64,000 bases of DNA, taken from positions 806,001-870,000 of the forward strand of contig NZ_CP013862.1 of the NCBI RefSeq assembly GCF_001307805.1, in the 5' to 3' direction. The notes under the pieces are model-generated. The model made no database searches and was not told where the DNA came from. It saw only the letters and a list, made by a program, of their open reading frames with translations. Both the position numbers and the translations under genes were made by a program. The DNA comes from Lentibacillus amyloliquefaciens. GTDB lineage: Bacteria; Bacillota; Bacilli; Bacillales; Amphibacillaceae. Below, in pieces: positions 20,711 to 29,650 of this stretch (position 1 is its first letter; each line of letters begins with the position of its first letter).

Positions 20711-22264
20711 GTGTTTAAATTAGAAGTGATAGTGCAAGTGCATCAATTAAAAAGACAGGGTTTTAAAATTTCAGCCATCGCTAGAAAGTGCAACTTATCG
20801 AGAACGACTGTTTATGAGTATTTAGAAAAAGACTTTGAAGAAGCTTGTAGGTGGGTGGATGTGTTGAGAACAAGAAAGCGAAAACTGGATCCTTACCAGG
20901 ACCATATCCTGGGGTGGTTAAAAGAACACCCGGATTTATCAGTTTCACAGATTTCGGATTGGTTAGAAGAACGTTGTTCTTTTACGGATGTAGGTGATAG
21001 TACCGTCCGAACTTACGTCAGAGAACTGCGCGAAAAACATCACATACCCAAAACCTTTACGTTCCGTCGTTATGAGGCATTGGAGGAATTACCGAAAGGT
21101 CAACAACTACAAGTTGATTTTGGAGAAATAAAAGTCCCGACGTTTGAGGGGAAATGGAAGAAGCTATACGTCGTTGCCTTTGTCCTATCCCACTCTCGTT
21201 ACAAATATTCTGAGTGGCAGGATCGCCCTTTTACGACGCATGATGTTTTACGCAGCCATGAAAATGCATTTGAGTATTATGACGGTATGCCTGAGGAAAT
21301 TGTATATGACCAGGATAAATTAATGACGGTAAGTGAAAATGGAGGCGATATTATATACACAGAAGCGTTTCAGTCTTATAAACAACAGAGAGGATTTTCC
21401 GTTTATTTATGTAGAGCAGCAGACCCTGAATCTAAAGGGAAGGTTGAAAATGTGGTGAAATTCATTAAACAAAACTTCGCTAAGAATCGTGTCTTCCACC
21501 AAATAGAGACCTGGAATGAGCAATGTCTGGCATGGCTTAAAAGAAAAGGTAATTATCAAGTGCACAATACAATAAAAAAGAGACCTGTCGAAGTGTTTGC
21601 CCTAGAAAAGCCACACTTACGAAAAGTCTCTTCTCCACTCTCTTTCGAGAGTAACCATAGGTTAAGTATAACAAGGACTGTGCATAAGGACAACATTATT
21701 AAATATCAATCGAACCGTTATTCCGTTCCACTTGGAACGTATCAACCTCATGGTGATAATACTGTTTATCTTAGAACTGCAGAAAACAAGCTTATTATTG
21801 AAAAGACACCTGGAGGTGCACCGATAGCGACTCATCCCCTTTCCTTAGGAAAAGGGCAACTGGTCAAGAACAACAATCATTTCAGGGATAGATCAAAAGG
21901 CATTAAAGCCTATATGGATACCGTAAAAGCTTCTTTTGATGATCAGGATAAAATACAATTATTCCTGGAAGCAATTTATGAGCGATATCCCAGGTATATA
22001 CGAGATCAGCTGCAAATTGTACAACGGGCAGCTAAGGATTTCCAGCCGTTTATTCAACCAGCTTTGAATATTTGTATTGAACAAGCTTTATGGAGCGCCA
22101 ATGACTTTCATGACGTCGTAAAACATCTCTCAAAAAAGAAAGAGTATGAAAATAGAGCTCTACTATCTGATATTCCGACTATAGAGACGTCCACCATTCA
22201 TTACCAAGAAAGAGCATCGTTAAGAGAACTGGACGACTATCTTAAGATTTTAGGAGGGGTATAG
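20711..22264 (+). CDS. istA: IS21 transposase IstA
   Basis: A 517-residue transposase: an N-terminal helix-turn-helix (FKISAIARKCNLSRTTVYEYL) and an integrase-type DDE core with LQVDFGE near residue 135, VYDQDKL near 200 and DPESKGKVENVVKF near 240. It starts with GTG at 20711. The stop precedes the istB start by one base. Intact by length and motifs. Confidence 0.95.
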   Translation: MFKLEVIVQVHQLKRQGFKISAIARKCNLSRTTVYEYLEKDFEEACRWVDVLRTRKRKLDPYQDHILGWLKEHPDLSVSQISDWLEERCSFTDVGDSTVRTYVRELREKHHIPKTFTFRRYEALEELPKGQQLQVDFGEIKVPTFEGKWKKLYVVAFVLSHSRYKYSEWQDRPFTTHDVLRSHENAFEYYDGMPEEIVYDQDKLMTVSENGGDIIYTEAFQSYKQQRGFSVYLCRAADPESKGKVENVVKFIKQNFAKNRVFHQIETWNEQCLAWLKRKGNYQVHNTIKKRPVEVFALEKPHLRKVSSPLSFESNHRLSITRTVHKDNIIKYQSNRYSVPLGTYQPHGDNTVYLRTAENKLIIEKTPGGAPIATHPLSLGKGQLVKNNNHFRDRSKGIKAYMDTVKASFDDQDKIQLFLEAIYERYPRYIRDQLQIVQRAAKDFQPFIQPALNICIEQALWSANDFHDVVKHLSKKKEYENRALLSDIPTIETSTIHYQERASLRELDDYLKILGGV

Positions 22265-22265
22265 G

Positions 22266-23033
22266 TTGGAATACTCAGTGGAAAATTTACAACAGCAGCT
22301 TAAGAATTTAAGACTGTCAGAGACATCAAAAGCATTACCAAGTTTTTTAAGGAAAGCAGAAACCCATTCATGGACCTATCAAGAATTTCTACGTGAATTA
22401 CTTACGTATGAAGAAAAACGACGTGAAGAAAAAACAATAGAAAAACATCTGAAATGGGCAAAGTTTCCTTATCAAAAAACGCTAGATGACTTTGACATTC
22501 AAGAACTGCCATCGCTTAGTGAGCGACAATTAAGGCAGCTACAGGAACTAAATTGGCTTGAAGAGTCATTTAATCTCATATTTTTAGGGCCACCAGGGGT
22601 GGGAAAAACACATATAGCAATAGGATTAGGATTAGAAGCCATCTATAAAGGTCAGCGTGTATCGTTTATATCCATGGGAGAACTAGTACCTCTATTAAAA
22701 ACGGAAGAATTCCTACGGAAATCACAGCTTAAAATGAAACGCATTAGAGAGGCCGATCTCGTCATAATAGACGATCTTATGTATATGGCTATGGATCAAA
22801 ACGAAGCCAATTTGTTTTTTCACCTTATTAATCATCTGTATGAACGAAGTTCTATCATACTGACATCTAATAAAGGCCCAGAAGCATGGGGAGGATTACT
22901 TGGAGATCAGGGAATCACCACGGCGATCTTAGATCGCCTCCTCCATCGCTCGGAGATTATTCACTTTGAGGGGGAAAGCCATAGAATAAAATATCGAGAG
23001 TCTTTGTTTCCGGCGAAAAGTGTTCAAAATTAA
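22266..23033 (+). CDS. istB: IS21 ATP-binding protein IstB
   Basis: A 255-residue AAA+ ATPase that assists IstA: Walker A GPPGVGKT at about residues 108-115 and Walker B VIIDDLMY near 168. TTG start at 22266 follows AGGAGGGG at the istA end. Its TAA overlaps an ATG at 23033 that opens the downstream capsid fragment, so coupling of istB to the capsid fragment is possible. Confidence 0.94.
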   Translation: MEYSVENLQQQLKNLRLSETSKALPSFLRKAETHSWTYQEFLRELLTYEEKRREEKTIEKHLKWAKFPYQKTLDDFDIQELPSLSERQLRQLQELNWLEESFNLIFLGPPGVGKTHIAIGLGLEAIYKGQRVSFISMGELVPLLKTEEFLRKSQLKMKRIREADLVIIDDLMYMAMDQNEANLFFHLINHLYERSSIILTSNKGPEAWGGLLGDQGITTAILDRLLHRSEIIHFEGESHRIKYRESLFPAKSVQN

Positions 23034-23911
23034 TGAGCAAAAAGTGTTCAAAACTACTTGACGGTTACAAGCAGGTATCACTAAGTCAGGAGATTGCAAA
23101 AATTGGGGTGCAAAGTACACCATTTACATCTATGTTGATGGCAAAAGGTAGTATTGAGAAAGCACTGTCAACTGTTTATACGTGGAGAGAAAAGACGCTT
23201 GATACTACTTCTGATATTAGTGCAGAAGAAGGTGCAGAAACGACTACATTCTATGAATCTGCAAGGGCTGAACTGAACAACGTTCTTGAAATCTTCAAGA
23301 AAGGTGCAAGTGTTAGTGGTTCAGCACAAGCCATGCAACAAGGTCAACTTTCCGCAGAAGTAAATGATCGTTTGCTAGAACTGAAAATTAATATGGAAAA
23401 TAAACTAATTAATGGTACTAAAGATGACGGTTCTTCAAGTGGTATTCGTAAGATGCAAGGATTGGTTAATTTCGCAGAAGCAGGTAACGCAGTTGATGTT
23501 ACTGGCGGTGCTATGACAGAACAAGCAATCAAGGACGCTATGAGAGCATTGTGGAATCAAAACTTGGCGGAAGGTCAATACTATGCACTTGTTAATGCTG
23601 ATATTAAAGAAGATATTGACGCTATCTATCAAGATCGTTACAACTACAGTCATATTACTACTAATTTCGGCGCAATCGCTGACAGTGTAAACACAAACTA
23701 TGGTACAGTCAACTTTATCCTAAGTAAAAATGTTCCAGCAGGTCAAGCAGTATTCTTTAATGATGCTTATGTTGATCTTGCTTACTTGCGTGAGCCACAC
23801 TTTGAGCCACTTGCGAAATCAGGTGACAGTGTTAAAGGTCAGGTAATCGCTGAATCCACTCTTAAAGTTGGTTCAGCCAAAGCGGTTGGAATCGTAACTG
23901 TTTCAGCATAA
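23033..23911 (+). CDS. Major capsid protein fragment fused to IS21 end sequence (DUF5309/SU10-like)
   Basis: The frame opens inside the IS right end: 14 residues (MSKKCSKLLDGYKQ) come from the IS, then 278 residues of capsid protein: STPFTSMLMAKGSIEKAL, TYTWREKTLD-like segment and C-terminal KVGSAKAVGIVTVSA. Only the first 12 native residues are replaced, so a near full-length protein could still be made by translation coupled to istB. Whether it assembles is unknown. Confidence 0.8.
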   Translation: MSKKCSKLLDGYKQVSLSQEIAKIGVQSTPFTSMLMAKGSIEKALSTVYTWREKTLDTTSDISAEEGAETTTFYESARAELNNVLEIFKKGASVSGSAQAMQQGQLSAEVNDRLLELKINMENKLINGTKDDGSSSGIRKMQGLVNFAEAGNAVDVTGGAMTEQAIKDAMRALWNQNLAEGQYYALVNADIKEDIDAIYQDRYNYSHITTNFGAIADSVNTNYGTVNFILSKNVPAGQAVFFNDAYVDLAYLREPHFEPLAKSGDSVKGQVIAESTLKVGSAKAVGIVTVSA

Positions 23912-23925
23912 TACATAAATAATTA

Positions 23926-23957
23926 GAGGGTATCCGTATGGGTATCCTCTTTTTTTA
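23926..23957 (+). terminator. Terminator of the capsid gene
   Basis: GAGGGTATCC pairs with GGGTATCCTC (two G-U pairs) across a four-base loop, followed by seven T. Confidence 0.85.
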
Positions 23958-23980
23958 AATCAAAAAGGAGTAAATGGAAA

Positions 23981-24154
23981 ATGAGCGAACGAGAGGAGTT
24001 ATTAATAAAACGTAGACGTAAAGGTATCAGTCAAAAATTTCTATCAGAAAAATTAAATTGCAATCAGTCATTAATTTCGAGATGGGAAAAGAATCAATGT
24101 AATATGTCAGACGAAAAAATAAGCAAATATAGAGAAATAATAGAATTTCAATAA
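23981..24154 (+). CDS. Small Xre-type DNA-binding protein
   Basis: A 57-residue helix-turn-helix protein: RRRKGISQKFLSEKLNCNQ and SLISRWEKNQ form the Xre/Cro pattern. AAAGGAG lies ten bases before the ATG. It lies between the capsid gene and the replication block and could regulate either. No longer repressor gene is visible in the element. Confidence 0.75.
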   Translation: MSEREELLIKRRRKGISQKFLSEKLNCNQSLISRWEKNQCNMSDEKISKYREIIEFQ

Positions 24155-24403
24155 AATGACTCTTTTAATGAGTTTTTATCCTTCAAATAGGGTAGCAAAT
24201 TAAAGCAAATCAAAGAAAAACAGAGATTGATAATCAAAAAGTGGAGGTGAAAGTGTGAAGAATACAGAATAGTCCATTTCCTTGACCGTTTAGGAAATAA
24301 AACGCAATCCTAAACATTAATGGTCGTGGAATGGCAGGAAATAACAAATAAGAATACAGCCGAGTAAGTTGGAAGTGGAAGATTTGATTCTTTCACATAA
24401 AAA

Positions 24404-25228
24404 ATGAAAAAAGAATTAAAGGATAAATTTCCGAATTGGTGTTTCATGGCTCAACCCTTAGCAGTCACATTGACAAATGATATTGATAGTTTGGTTGGTT
24501 GTGCGATTGAACAAAAAGTAAATGGGAATCAAATTAACTATTTCTATGATTTTGATAATGTCTATAAAATGGACAAAAATGTCCAAAAGCCATCACTAGG
24601 GATTGATCTTGCTTTGACATATGGAAAATGTTGGGATAATCATGTAACACGTATAAATAAAGATAGCAAAGTTAATCCAAATTCAGCCAACATAAACAGC
24701 ATATTAAATATATCAGGCGACAACTACTTTGATAAATATGCAGGTAGCACAGCATTGTTGATGTGGTCATTCTATGATTTGCCTTTACCTAAAACAAAGG
24801 AAGGTAAGATGTTGTTATTGTCCATTGACAGTTCATTTCTTGGTCACTATGACGACAGATTTAAAGAAGTGCATAATGAATATTTAGAGTTGTTAGGATT
24901 TGAAGAATTGATTGATTTACTCAATGACACAAATAAGCAAGATTACTATGATCTGATTCGGGAATATAAGTTAAGTTCGGACATACAAATTGATGAAAAT
25001 GGCTATTTACTTACAGATTTGCCAATTGAGATGTTGTCAGAAGCCCTAAATTTACAATTAGATTTACCTTTACAACCATTCCATTTGCAAACTCAATATA
25101 CAAACAAATATGGAACGGTAAAAGGAAACGAATCAGGAAGGTTAAAGCCGAATGTAATTAGTTTTGCATTGACTAATAAGAGATTTTATAAATATACAGT
25201 TAAAGATACAAAGGAGATTAAAATATGA
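24404..25228 (+). CDS. Unrecognised protein with DHH-phosphoesterase-like motif order
   Basis: A 274-residue protein. Early motifs TNDIDSLVGCAI, FYDFDNVY and CWDNHVTRI follow the order of DHH-superfamily phosphoesterase motifs (first Asp motif, DxD, then DHH here changed to DNH), and IDSSFLGHYDDRF follows near residue 145. This likeness is by eye only. It overlaps the next gene by four bases. The start is uncertain: the ATG at 24404 has no strong ribosome site. Confidence 0.55.
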   Translation: MKKELKDKFPNWCFMAQPLAVTLTNDIDSLVGCAIEQKVNGNQINYFYDFDNVYKMDKNVQKPSLGIDLALTYGKCWDNHVTRINKDSKVNPNSANINSILNISGDNYFDKYAGSTALLMWSFYDLPLPKTKEGKMLLLSIDSSFLGHYDDRFKEVHNEYLELLGFEELIDLLNDTNKQDYYDLIREYKLSSDIQIDENGYLLTDLPIEMLSEALNLQLDLPLQPFHLQTQYTNKYGTVKGNESGRLKPNVISFALTNKRFYKYTVKDTKEIKI

Positions 25229-25413
25229 CAGTTAAAAACGAGCAATTATTTTATTGTTACAGTCGGGTGCTTTCAGATTTTATTTATAAGGAATCAGGAA
25301 TTGTACCTTTGACCGTTGCGATCAATCCTAAAAGTAAGAATACGTTTAGTTTGTATGCGAAGTCACCTGAACTTCAGAAATGTTTAGACGCATATAAAGC
25401 ACAAAATAAGTAA
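25225..25413 (+). CDS. DUF5659-like small phage protein
   Basis: A 62-residue protein with FYCYSRVLSDFIYKESGI, VAINPKSKNTFSLYAKS and a closing LQKCLDAYK, the pattern I associate with DUF5659 phage proteins. ATGA overlap with the upstream gene. Function is unknown; such genes lie in phage early or replication blocks. Confidence 0.6.
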   Translation: MTVKNEQLFYCYSRVLSDFIYKESGIVPLTVAINPKSKNTFSLYAKSPELQKCLDAYKAQNK

Positions 25414-25418
25414 TAAAA

Positions 25419-25546
25419 TTTGATGTACAGATTTAACACAAAATTATAGGTATCCAATTTGATGTACAAAATGTACACTGTTTTTGTAAAAATGATGTAC
25501 AAATTTGACATCTTTTTGGATAGGTGGTATACTAAAATCATGTACA
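25419..25546 (+). repeat. GATGTACA iterons upstream of the replication gene
   Basis: GATGTACA or CATGTACA occurs at 25422, 25461, 25494 and 25539, with a further ATGTACA at 25471. Two copies extend to TTTGATGTACA. They surround a promoter and precede a replication-initiator-like gene, so they may be an origin, an operator, or both. Spacing (39, 33, 45 bases) is irregular, unlike CRISPR. Confidence 0.65.
25505..25533 (+). promoter_or_regulatory. Promoter within the iterons
   Basis: TTGACA (25505-25510), 17 bases, TATACT (25528-25533). The flanking iterons would let a bound initiator repress it. Confidence 0.75.
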
Positions 25547-25738
25547 AATCATACATAAAATTAATACGTTTACAATGTAACTATATTTACAATATAACTA
25601 TACAAATAGAGTTTTATTGTTTTCGTTTACACTTTAAGTTCAAGTTCAAAAGTCCAAGTTCAAAACCATCTTCCACATCAATAATTGTTGGTTGGTTGTT
25701 GGTTAAATATAAATTTTAAAAGTAGGGAGAATCAGTAA

Positions 25739-27187
25739 ATGTCAAAAGGTAAAAGTATTCGATTGTACAATGTGTTCAGGGAAGTGGGTAGCGAATATCA
25801 TTTGTCAGTTGACGAATTGTATCTGTATTCTGTTTTAAGAAGATTGATAAACTATAGTTCAGAAACATTGGTAACTATTGATTTATTAGACAAGTATACT
25901 AGACAATACAGTGATATTCAATTCCATAGTCGAAAAGGTGAAAGTAGACCAATTATTAAAAATTTATTATTGTCTTTGATTGAAAAGGGTGTTATTGAAA
26001 CTGATGAATCATTGACAAGTAAAAGCAACCAACTATTCAAAATTACATTTAGTGAAATGTCAAAATTAGGTGGATATGAAAGTATCCATTTTAGTAAGTT
26101 TGATTCTGTCACAGATAAGACAATGTTTTATATTTACTTTGTTGTTGCAAGTTGGAAGGGTAACGGTGTCTTTTTAAGTTCGTACAATAGATGGGCTGAA
26201 ATATTAGATATGACACCTACAACAGCAAAGAAATATGTTGATTCAGCAGTAGACAAAGAAGTTATCTATTGTAATGTCGGTGACTATTCAGATGGTGAAA
26301 TAAGATCAGGTCAAAAGACACGTAATCCTAATCAGTATTCCATTTATCCATTTGAAGAAGAAGAAAAATCCAATATGCAACGTAAGCAGGATAAAGAAGA
26401 AAAATCTACACCTGTAACAATTGGTGATGATTGGGGCGAAAGTAGCAAATATCCATTTGACACTGGTAATTGGGTGAATAAAAATAATTTAGATGTTGAT
26501 GATTATGTTATCTATATTGAACGTAAACGAAAAGATGACCATGTTTCTAAGGATTTTGTGGCTGAATGTGACAAGAAACGTAAACGTATTATGAACGGTA
26601 ATGATAAATTTAAACATATTGACAAGAAGAATATGGAACTAGCAAAAGATAAGATTGTTGAACGTGAACAGCAGAAAAAGGAAGATTTGGCAGAACAACA
26701 AAAACAAACGAAAATAGATAAGATTAAAGATGGTCAAATTGTTGTCGTGAGAGATAATGAAGATGTTTACCTAGACAGCATTAATGACGTTCAAATAAAT
26801 GATGAATTGTATCGTGTTCAAGTGATGGATAGTCCGTTTGATGGTGATAGTGATTATTTGAGTGAACATTCCATTTTTAACATTGTAACAAAAGAAAATC
26901 AAGATTATGAGGTCTATCATAGTTATTCTGATGATGTTTTAAGTCAGTTGTTAGATAAGTTCAGAGAAGTTTATTCCAATTATGACGAGTTTGATGTATA
27001 TAATATTGGATTAGAGTTAGAGAAATTCAGGAATGAGTTACTTGAAACATACAATGAGAACAAAGAATATGATGAAGTTTGGGAAGAAGATATTATTAGT
27101 TTAGATGATGGCAGAAATATTACCTTACAGCAACGTATAAACGAATATGAAAGCAAAGTAAAAAGAATTGATTTAACACAGTCCTAG
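25739..27187 (+). CDS. Putative replication initiator (winged-helix, RepA/DnaD-like)
   Basis: A 482-residue protein. Residues 1-215 look like two winged-helix modules (SVDELYLYSVLRRLINYSS, then FLSSYNRWAEILDMTP with TTAKKYVDSAVDKE), as in plasmid Rep and phage DnaD-like initiators. The rest is a highly charged, partly coiled-coil tail. GTAGGGAGA precedes the ATG. The iterons just upstream support an initiator role; no helicase or loader gene is visible in the element, so host enzymes would be used. Confidence 0.6.
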   Translation: MSKGKSIRLYNVFREVGSEYHLSVDELYLYSVLRRLINYSSETLVTIDLLDKYTRQYSDIQFHSRKGESRPIIKNLLLSLIEKGVIETDESLTSKSNQLFKITFSEMSKLGGYESIHFSKFDSVTDKTMFYIYFVVASWKGNGVFLSSYNRWAEILDMTPTTAKKYVDSAVDKEVIYCNVGDYSDGEIRSGQKTRNPNQYSIYPFEEEEKSNMQRKQDKEEKSTPVTIGDDWGESSKYPFDTGNWVNKNNLDVDDYVIYIERKRKDDHVSKDFVAECDKKRKRIMNGNDKFKHIDKKNMELAKDKIVEREQQKKEDLAEQQKQTKIDKIKDGQIVVVRDNEDVYLDSINDVQINDELYRVQVMDSPFDGDSDYLSEHSIFNIVTKENQDYEVYHSYSDDVLSQLLDKFREVYSNYDEFDVYNIGLELEKFRNELLETYNENKEYDEVWEEDIISLDDGRNITLQQRINEYESKVKRIDLTQS

Positions 27188-27208
27188 ACATTGTTCTAGG
27201 GCTTTTTT
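27183..27208 (+). terminator. Terminator of the initiator gene
   Basis: CCTAGA pairs with TCTAGG across six bases, followed by GCTTTTTT. It overlaps the stop codon. Confidence 0.8.
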
Positions 27209-27315
27209 ATATCCTCGATCAATCACATATAGAGTAGGAGTTCCGATATTTTAAGGGGTTATAGTACAAGCCGAATTGCATGGCACACAATGGAAGTACA
27301 AGTTAACAACCTGAC

Positions 27316-27343
27316 TAACAACCTAACAGTGGGGTTGTTATTT
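27316..27343 (+). terminator. Second terminator-like hairpin before the packaging genes
   Basis: TAACAACC pairs with GGTTGTTA across about nine bases, followed by TTT. It may be an attenuator of the packaging operon. Confidence 0.55.
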
Positions 27344-27380
27344 AAAAGTTAAAAAATCATCAAAAAGGGTGAATCAAATT

Positions 27381-27608
27381 ATGGAAAATCGAAGTGAATT
27401 AATTGAAAAAGAACGAATATTAGAAAAAAAGTATGAAGAATTTAAAGCAATACAAGATGAACGTAATGATAAACGTATGAGACAGTTAAAGTGGATTGAA
27501 TATATTAAGGAACGGGTCATCAATAATCTTGAACACACCATTGTTATGAATCAAAAATTAGAACAATTTAATAAAAAATTAAAGTCAATGGTAGGTGATA
27601 AAAAATGA
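27381..27608 (+). CDS. Coiled-coil protein at head of packaging operon
   Basis: A 75-residue charged helical protein (LIEKERILEKKYEEFKAIQD). The ATG at 27381 is preferred because AAAAAGGG lies about 11 bases before it; a GTG at 27369 overlaps that site. Its end overlaps the next gene by four bases. Not recognised. Confidence 0.65.
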   Translation: MENRSELIEKERILEKKYEEFKAIQDERNDKRMRQLKWIEYIKERVINNLEHTIVMNQKLEQFNKKLKSMVGDKK

Positions 27609-28006
27609 AATCAGAATTAGATCAGCGTTTAAAGCAGATTAATTGGAAAAAAGCAGAATACTTCAAATGGAAATTTGATATTCGATATGACCAGCGTAGA
27701 GAGAAGAAATCAGAAGAAGAATTAATCCATTATACACAAGTTAAAACCATGAACAGTTTCTATGATTGGGAAAAGACAGCAGAATATAAGGCACTCTTAC
27801 AATTATACATGGAAATTCGTTCAACGCATGATTTTGAAGAAATATATAATTTAGTTGCAAAACGTGCAAAGGAAAAAGGCGAGGATAAAGACGTTAAATT
27901 ATTCTTGAAGTTGCAAGATGAAATTAAAGGTAACAGAAAAATTGTAAATGAGATATTTAATAAACAAGATGATGATGAAGTCGAAGATGACGACTTAGAG
28001 ATATAG
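27605..28006 (+). CDS. Probable terminase small subunit
   Basis: A 133-residue helical protein with a very acidic end (DDDEVEDDDLEI). Its place 18 bases before the large terminase gene, its size and its charge suggest the DNA-recognising small subunit, although no classical helix-turn-helix stands out. It would select the packaging site. Confidence 0.5.
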   Translation: MKSELDQRLKQINWKKAEYFKWKFDIRYDQRREKKSEEELIHYTQVKTMNSFYDWEKTAEYKALLQLYMEIRSTHDFEEIYNLVAKRAKEKGEDKDVKLFLKLQDEIKGNRKIVNEIFNKQDDDEVEDDDLEI

Positions 28007-28024
28007 AGAATCGGGGGTGATTGA

Positions 28025-29599
28025 ATGGCTTTAACTAAAAAGCAAAAGTTGCAGAAAATATTTAATTCCTTTGAGTTGTTTAGTCGCAATTTTATACATA
28101 TTGTTAATACGCAGAATCAAACTGTACCTATGGAATTAAACCTTGCACAACAAGAAATAAATGACATGATGACAGATAACCGTTACATTATAATCAACAA
28201 AGCCAGACGTGCTGGTATTAGCAGTATGATGCTTGCTAGAGCAATCTTTGATGCTGTTAGACAGCCAAACAGTAACATATTGATTGTGTCGTATGAAGGG
28301 GATAGTGCTAAGGCACTCTTTAACACGTTAAAATTTATGAACGAAAATCTGCCAAGGGTAAAATATCCTAATCTGTTCCCTGATACCAAAAGAGATAATA
28401 AGAATGAATTGTTGTTAGAAAATGGTAGTCGTGTAGTGAGTACCGTTGCAGGATACAAGGATATTGGACGTGGAATGTCAATCAGTTGGGCACATTTATC
28501 GGAATTTGCCTTCTATTCTAATCAGGAAGAACAGTTATTGTCTATTGAACAAGCATTGATAGATAAGGGTAGAATATCCATAGAAACCACCAGTGCGGGC
28601 ATAAATAACCATTATTATAAGTTGTATCAGCAAAGTAAACGAGGTAACTCAAAGTACAAAAATTACTTCATTCCGTGGTTTCACCCATTTTATAGGGAAT
28701 CCAAAAAAGGTGAATATGACGAAGCAGAACAGTGGTATAAAGCCCAAACTGGCGATAGGTTACGGAAAAAGGATTTAAATGAAGAACAGATGCGTCTATA
28801 TGAACAAGGTGCTAACCTGAAACAGTTAATGTGGCGTGAGTATAAGTTACAAGATATGAAAATAGAAGAATTTTATCAGGAATACCCCAGTAATGACATG
28901 GAATCGTTCATCAGTACCAATAGATCTGTGTTCTCACAAGAAAAAGTCCTTGAACGTATTAATTATGTTATGCCTGATATACCGTTAAAGGAATTAAGTG
29001 GTGTTCCTGATAGTTTGCAGAAATACATAGGCAAAGAATTGAAAATATTTCATGAGTTTAATCCTAAGAAACGCTATTATGCAGGTGTGGACGTGGCACA
29101 TGGTTCAGGCAATGGCGACAGTTCCACTTGTACGATTATAGATGACGAAGGTGTAGAGGTTGCTTCACTTGGAACGAATAAATTACCAGTTTATCAGTTT
29201 GCAGATGTACTTTATGACCTTTTGATGTGGTATGGACAGCCATTTACAGCGATTGAAAGAAATAACGTTGGTATTGTGTTAATTGAAAAAATGCGTGATG
29301 AATACCAACTGATGAACTTGTACAAGGAAAAACTCTTTGACCAGAAGGGTAAACGTAAGAGCCAGTTAGGTTTCACAACTACTGTACATAGTAAGCCGAT
29401 ATTATTAGAGAAATTTAAAGAACATTTTGAACGTGGATATATACTATTAAATGACACTGAAACTTTAGAACAGATGCAAATTTATCAAAACGTAAATAAT
29501 AAAATGGGCAATAAACAAGGTACTGATAACCATGATGACAAAGTAATTTCAGCGTCATTGGCAAACTTGGCTAAAGACCAAAATAAGTGGTATATCTAA
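28025..29599 (+). CDS. terL: Terminase large subunit
   Basis: A 524-residue DNA-packaging motor. The ATPase part has a Walker A variant KARRAGIS at about residues 59-66, with RNA-helicase-like order including SWAHLSEF near 160 and SIETTSAG near 190. The RNase H-like nuclease part has GVDVAHGSGNGDSS near 355 and FTAIERNNVG near 415, and closes with DNHDDKVISASLANLA. Complete by length and motifs. Confidence 0.93.
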   Translation: MALTKKQKLQKIFNSFELFSRNFIHIVNTQNQTVPMELNLAQQEINDMMTDNRYIIINKARRAGISSMMLARAIFDAVRQPNSNILIVSYEGDSAKALFNTLKFMNENLPRVKYPNLFPDTKRDNKNELLLENGSRVVSTVAGYKDIGRGMSISWAHLSEFAFYSNQEEQLLSIEQALIDKGRISIETTSAGINNHYYKLYQQSKRGNSKYKNYFIPWFHPFYRESKKGEYDEAEQWYKAQTGDRLRKKDLNEEQMRLYEQGANLKQLMWREYKLQDMKIEEFYQEYPSNDMESFISTNRSVFSQEKVLERINYVMPDIPLKELSGVPDSLQKYIGKELKIFHEFNPKKRYYAGVDVAHGSGNGDSSTCTIIDDEGVEVASLGTNKLPVYQFADVLYDLLMWYGQPFTAIERNNVGIVLIEKMRDEYQLMNLYKEKLFDQKGKRKSQLGFTTTVHSKPILLEKFKEHFERGYILLNDTETLEQMQIYQNVNNKMGNKQGTDNHDDKVISASLANLAKDQNKWYI

Positions 29600-29650
29600 G
29601 AGTTTCCCAGTTGTGGGGAATGTGAATAAATCAATGAAAGGAATGATGGC

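Larger units (their letters stand above)
20588..23069 (+). mobile_element. IS21-family insertion sequence (2482 bp)
   Basis: The ends are related inverted repeats: the left begins TGTAAC and the right ends GTTACA. Each end carries a second internal repeat (TTGAACACTTT near 20633 and its complement near 23022) typical of IS21 multiple terminal repeats. A 5-bp target duplication AGCAG flanks it (20583-20587 and 23070-23074). It carries istA and istB in the usual order. Confidence 0.95.
20552..23911 (+). pseudogene. Major capsid protein gene split by IS21
   Basis: Twelve codons (MFTHNNFTAAEQ, 20552-20587) end exactly at the IS21 left edge. The frame resumes after the duplicated AGCAG at 23075 with VSLSQEIAKIGV. 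Removing the insertion and one copy of the duplication gives one continuous frame of about 290 residues of the DUF5309/SU10-like capsid family. Confidence 0.88.

Noticed and set aside
25419..25546. Possible CRISPR-like array of GATGTACA repeats
   Set aside because: Repeats are only 8-11 bases with irregular spacing and no cas genes; iterons or operators explain them better.
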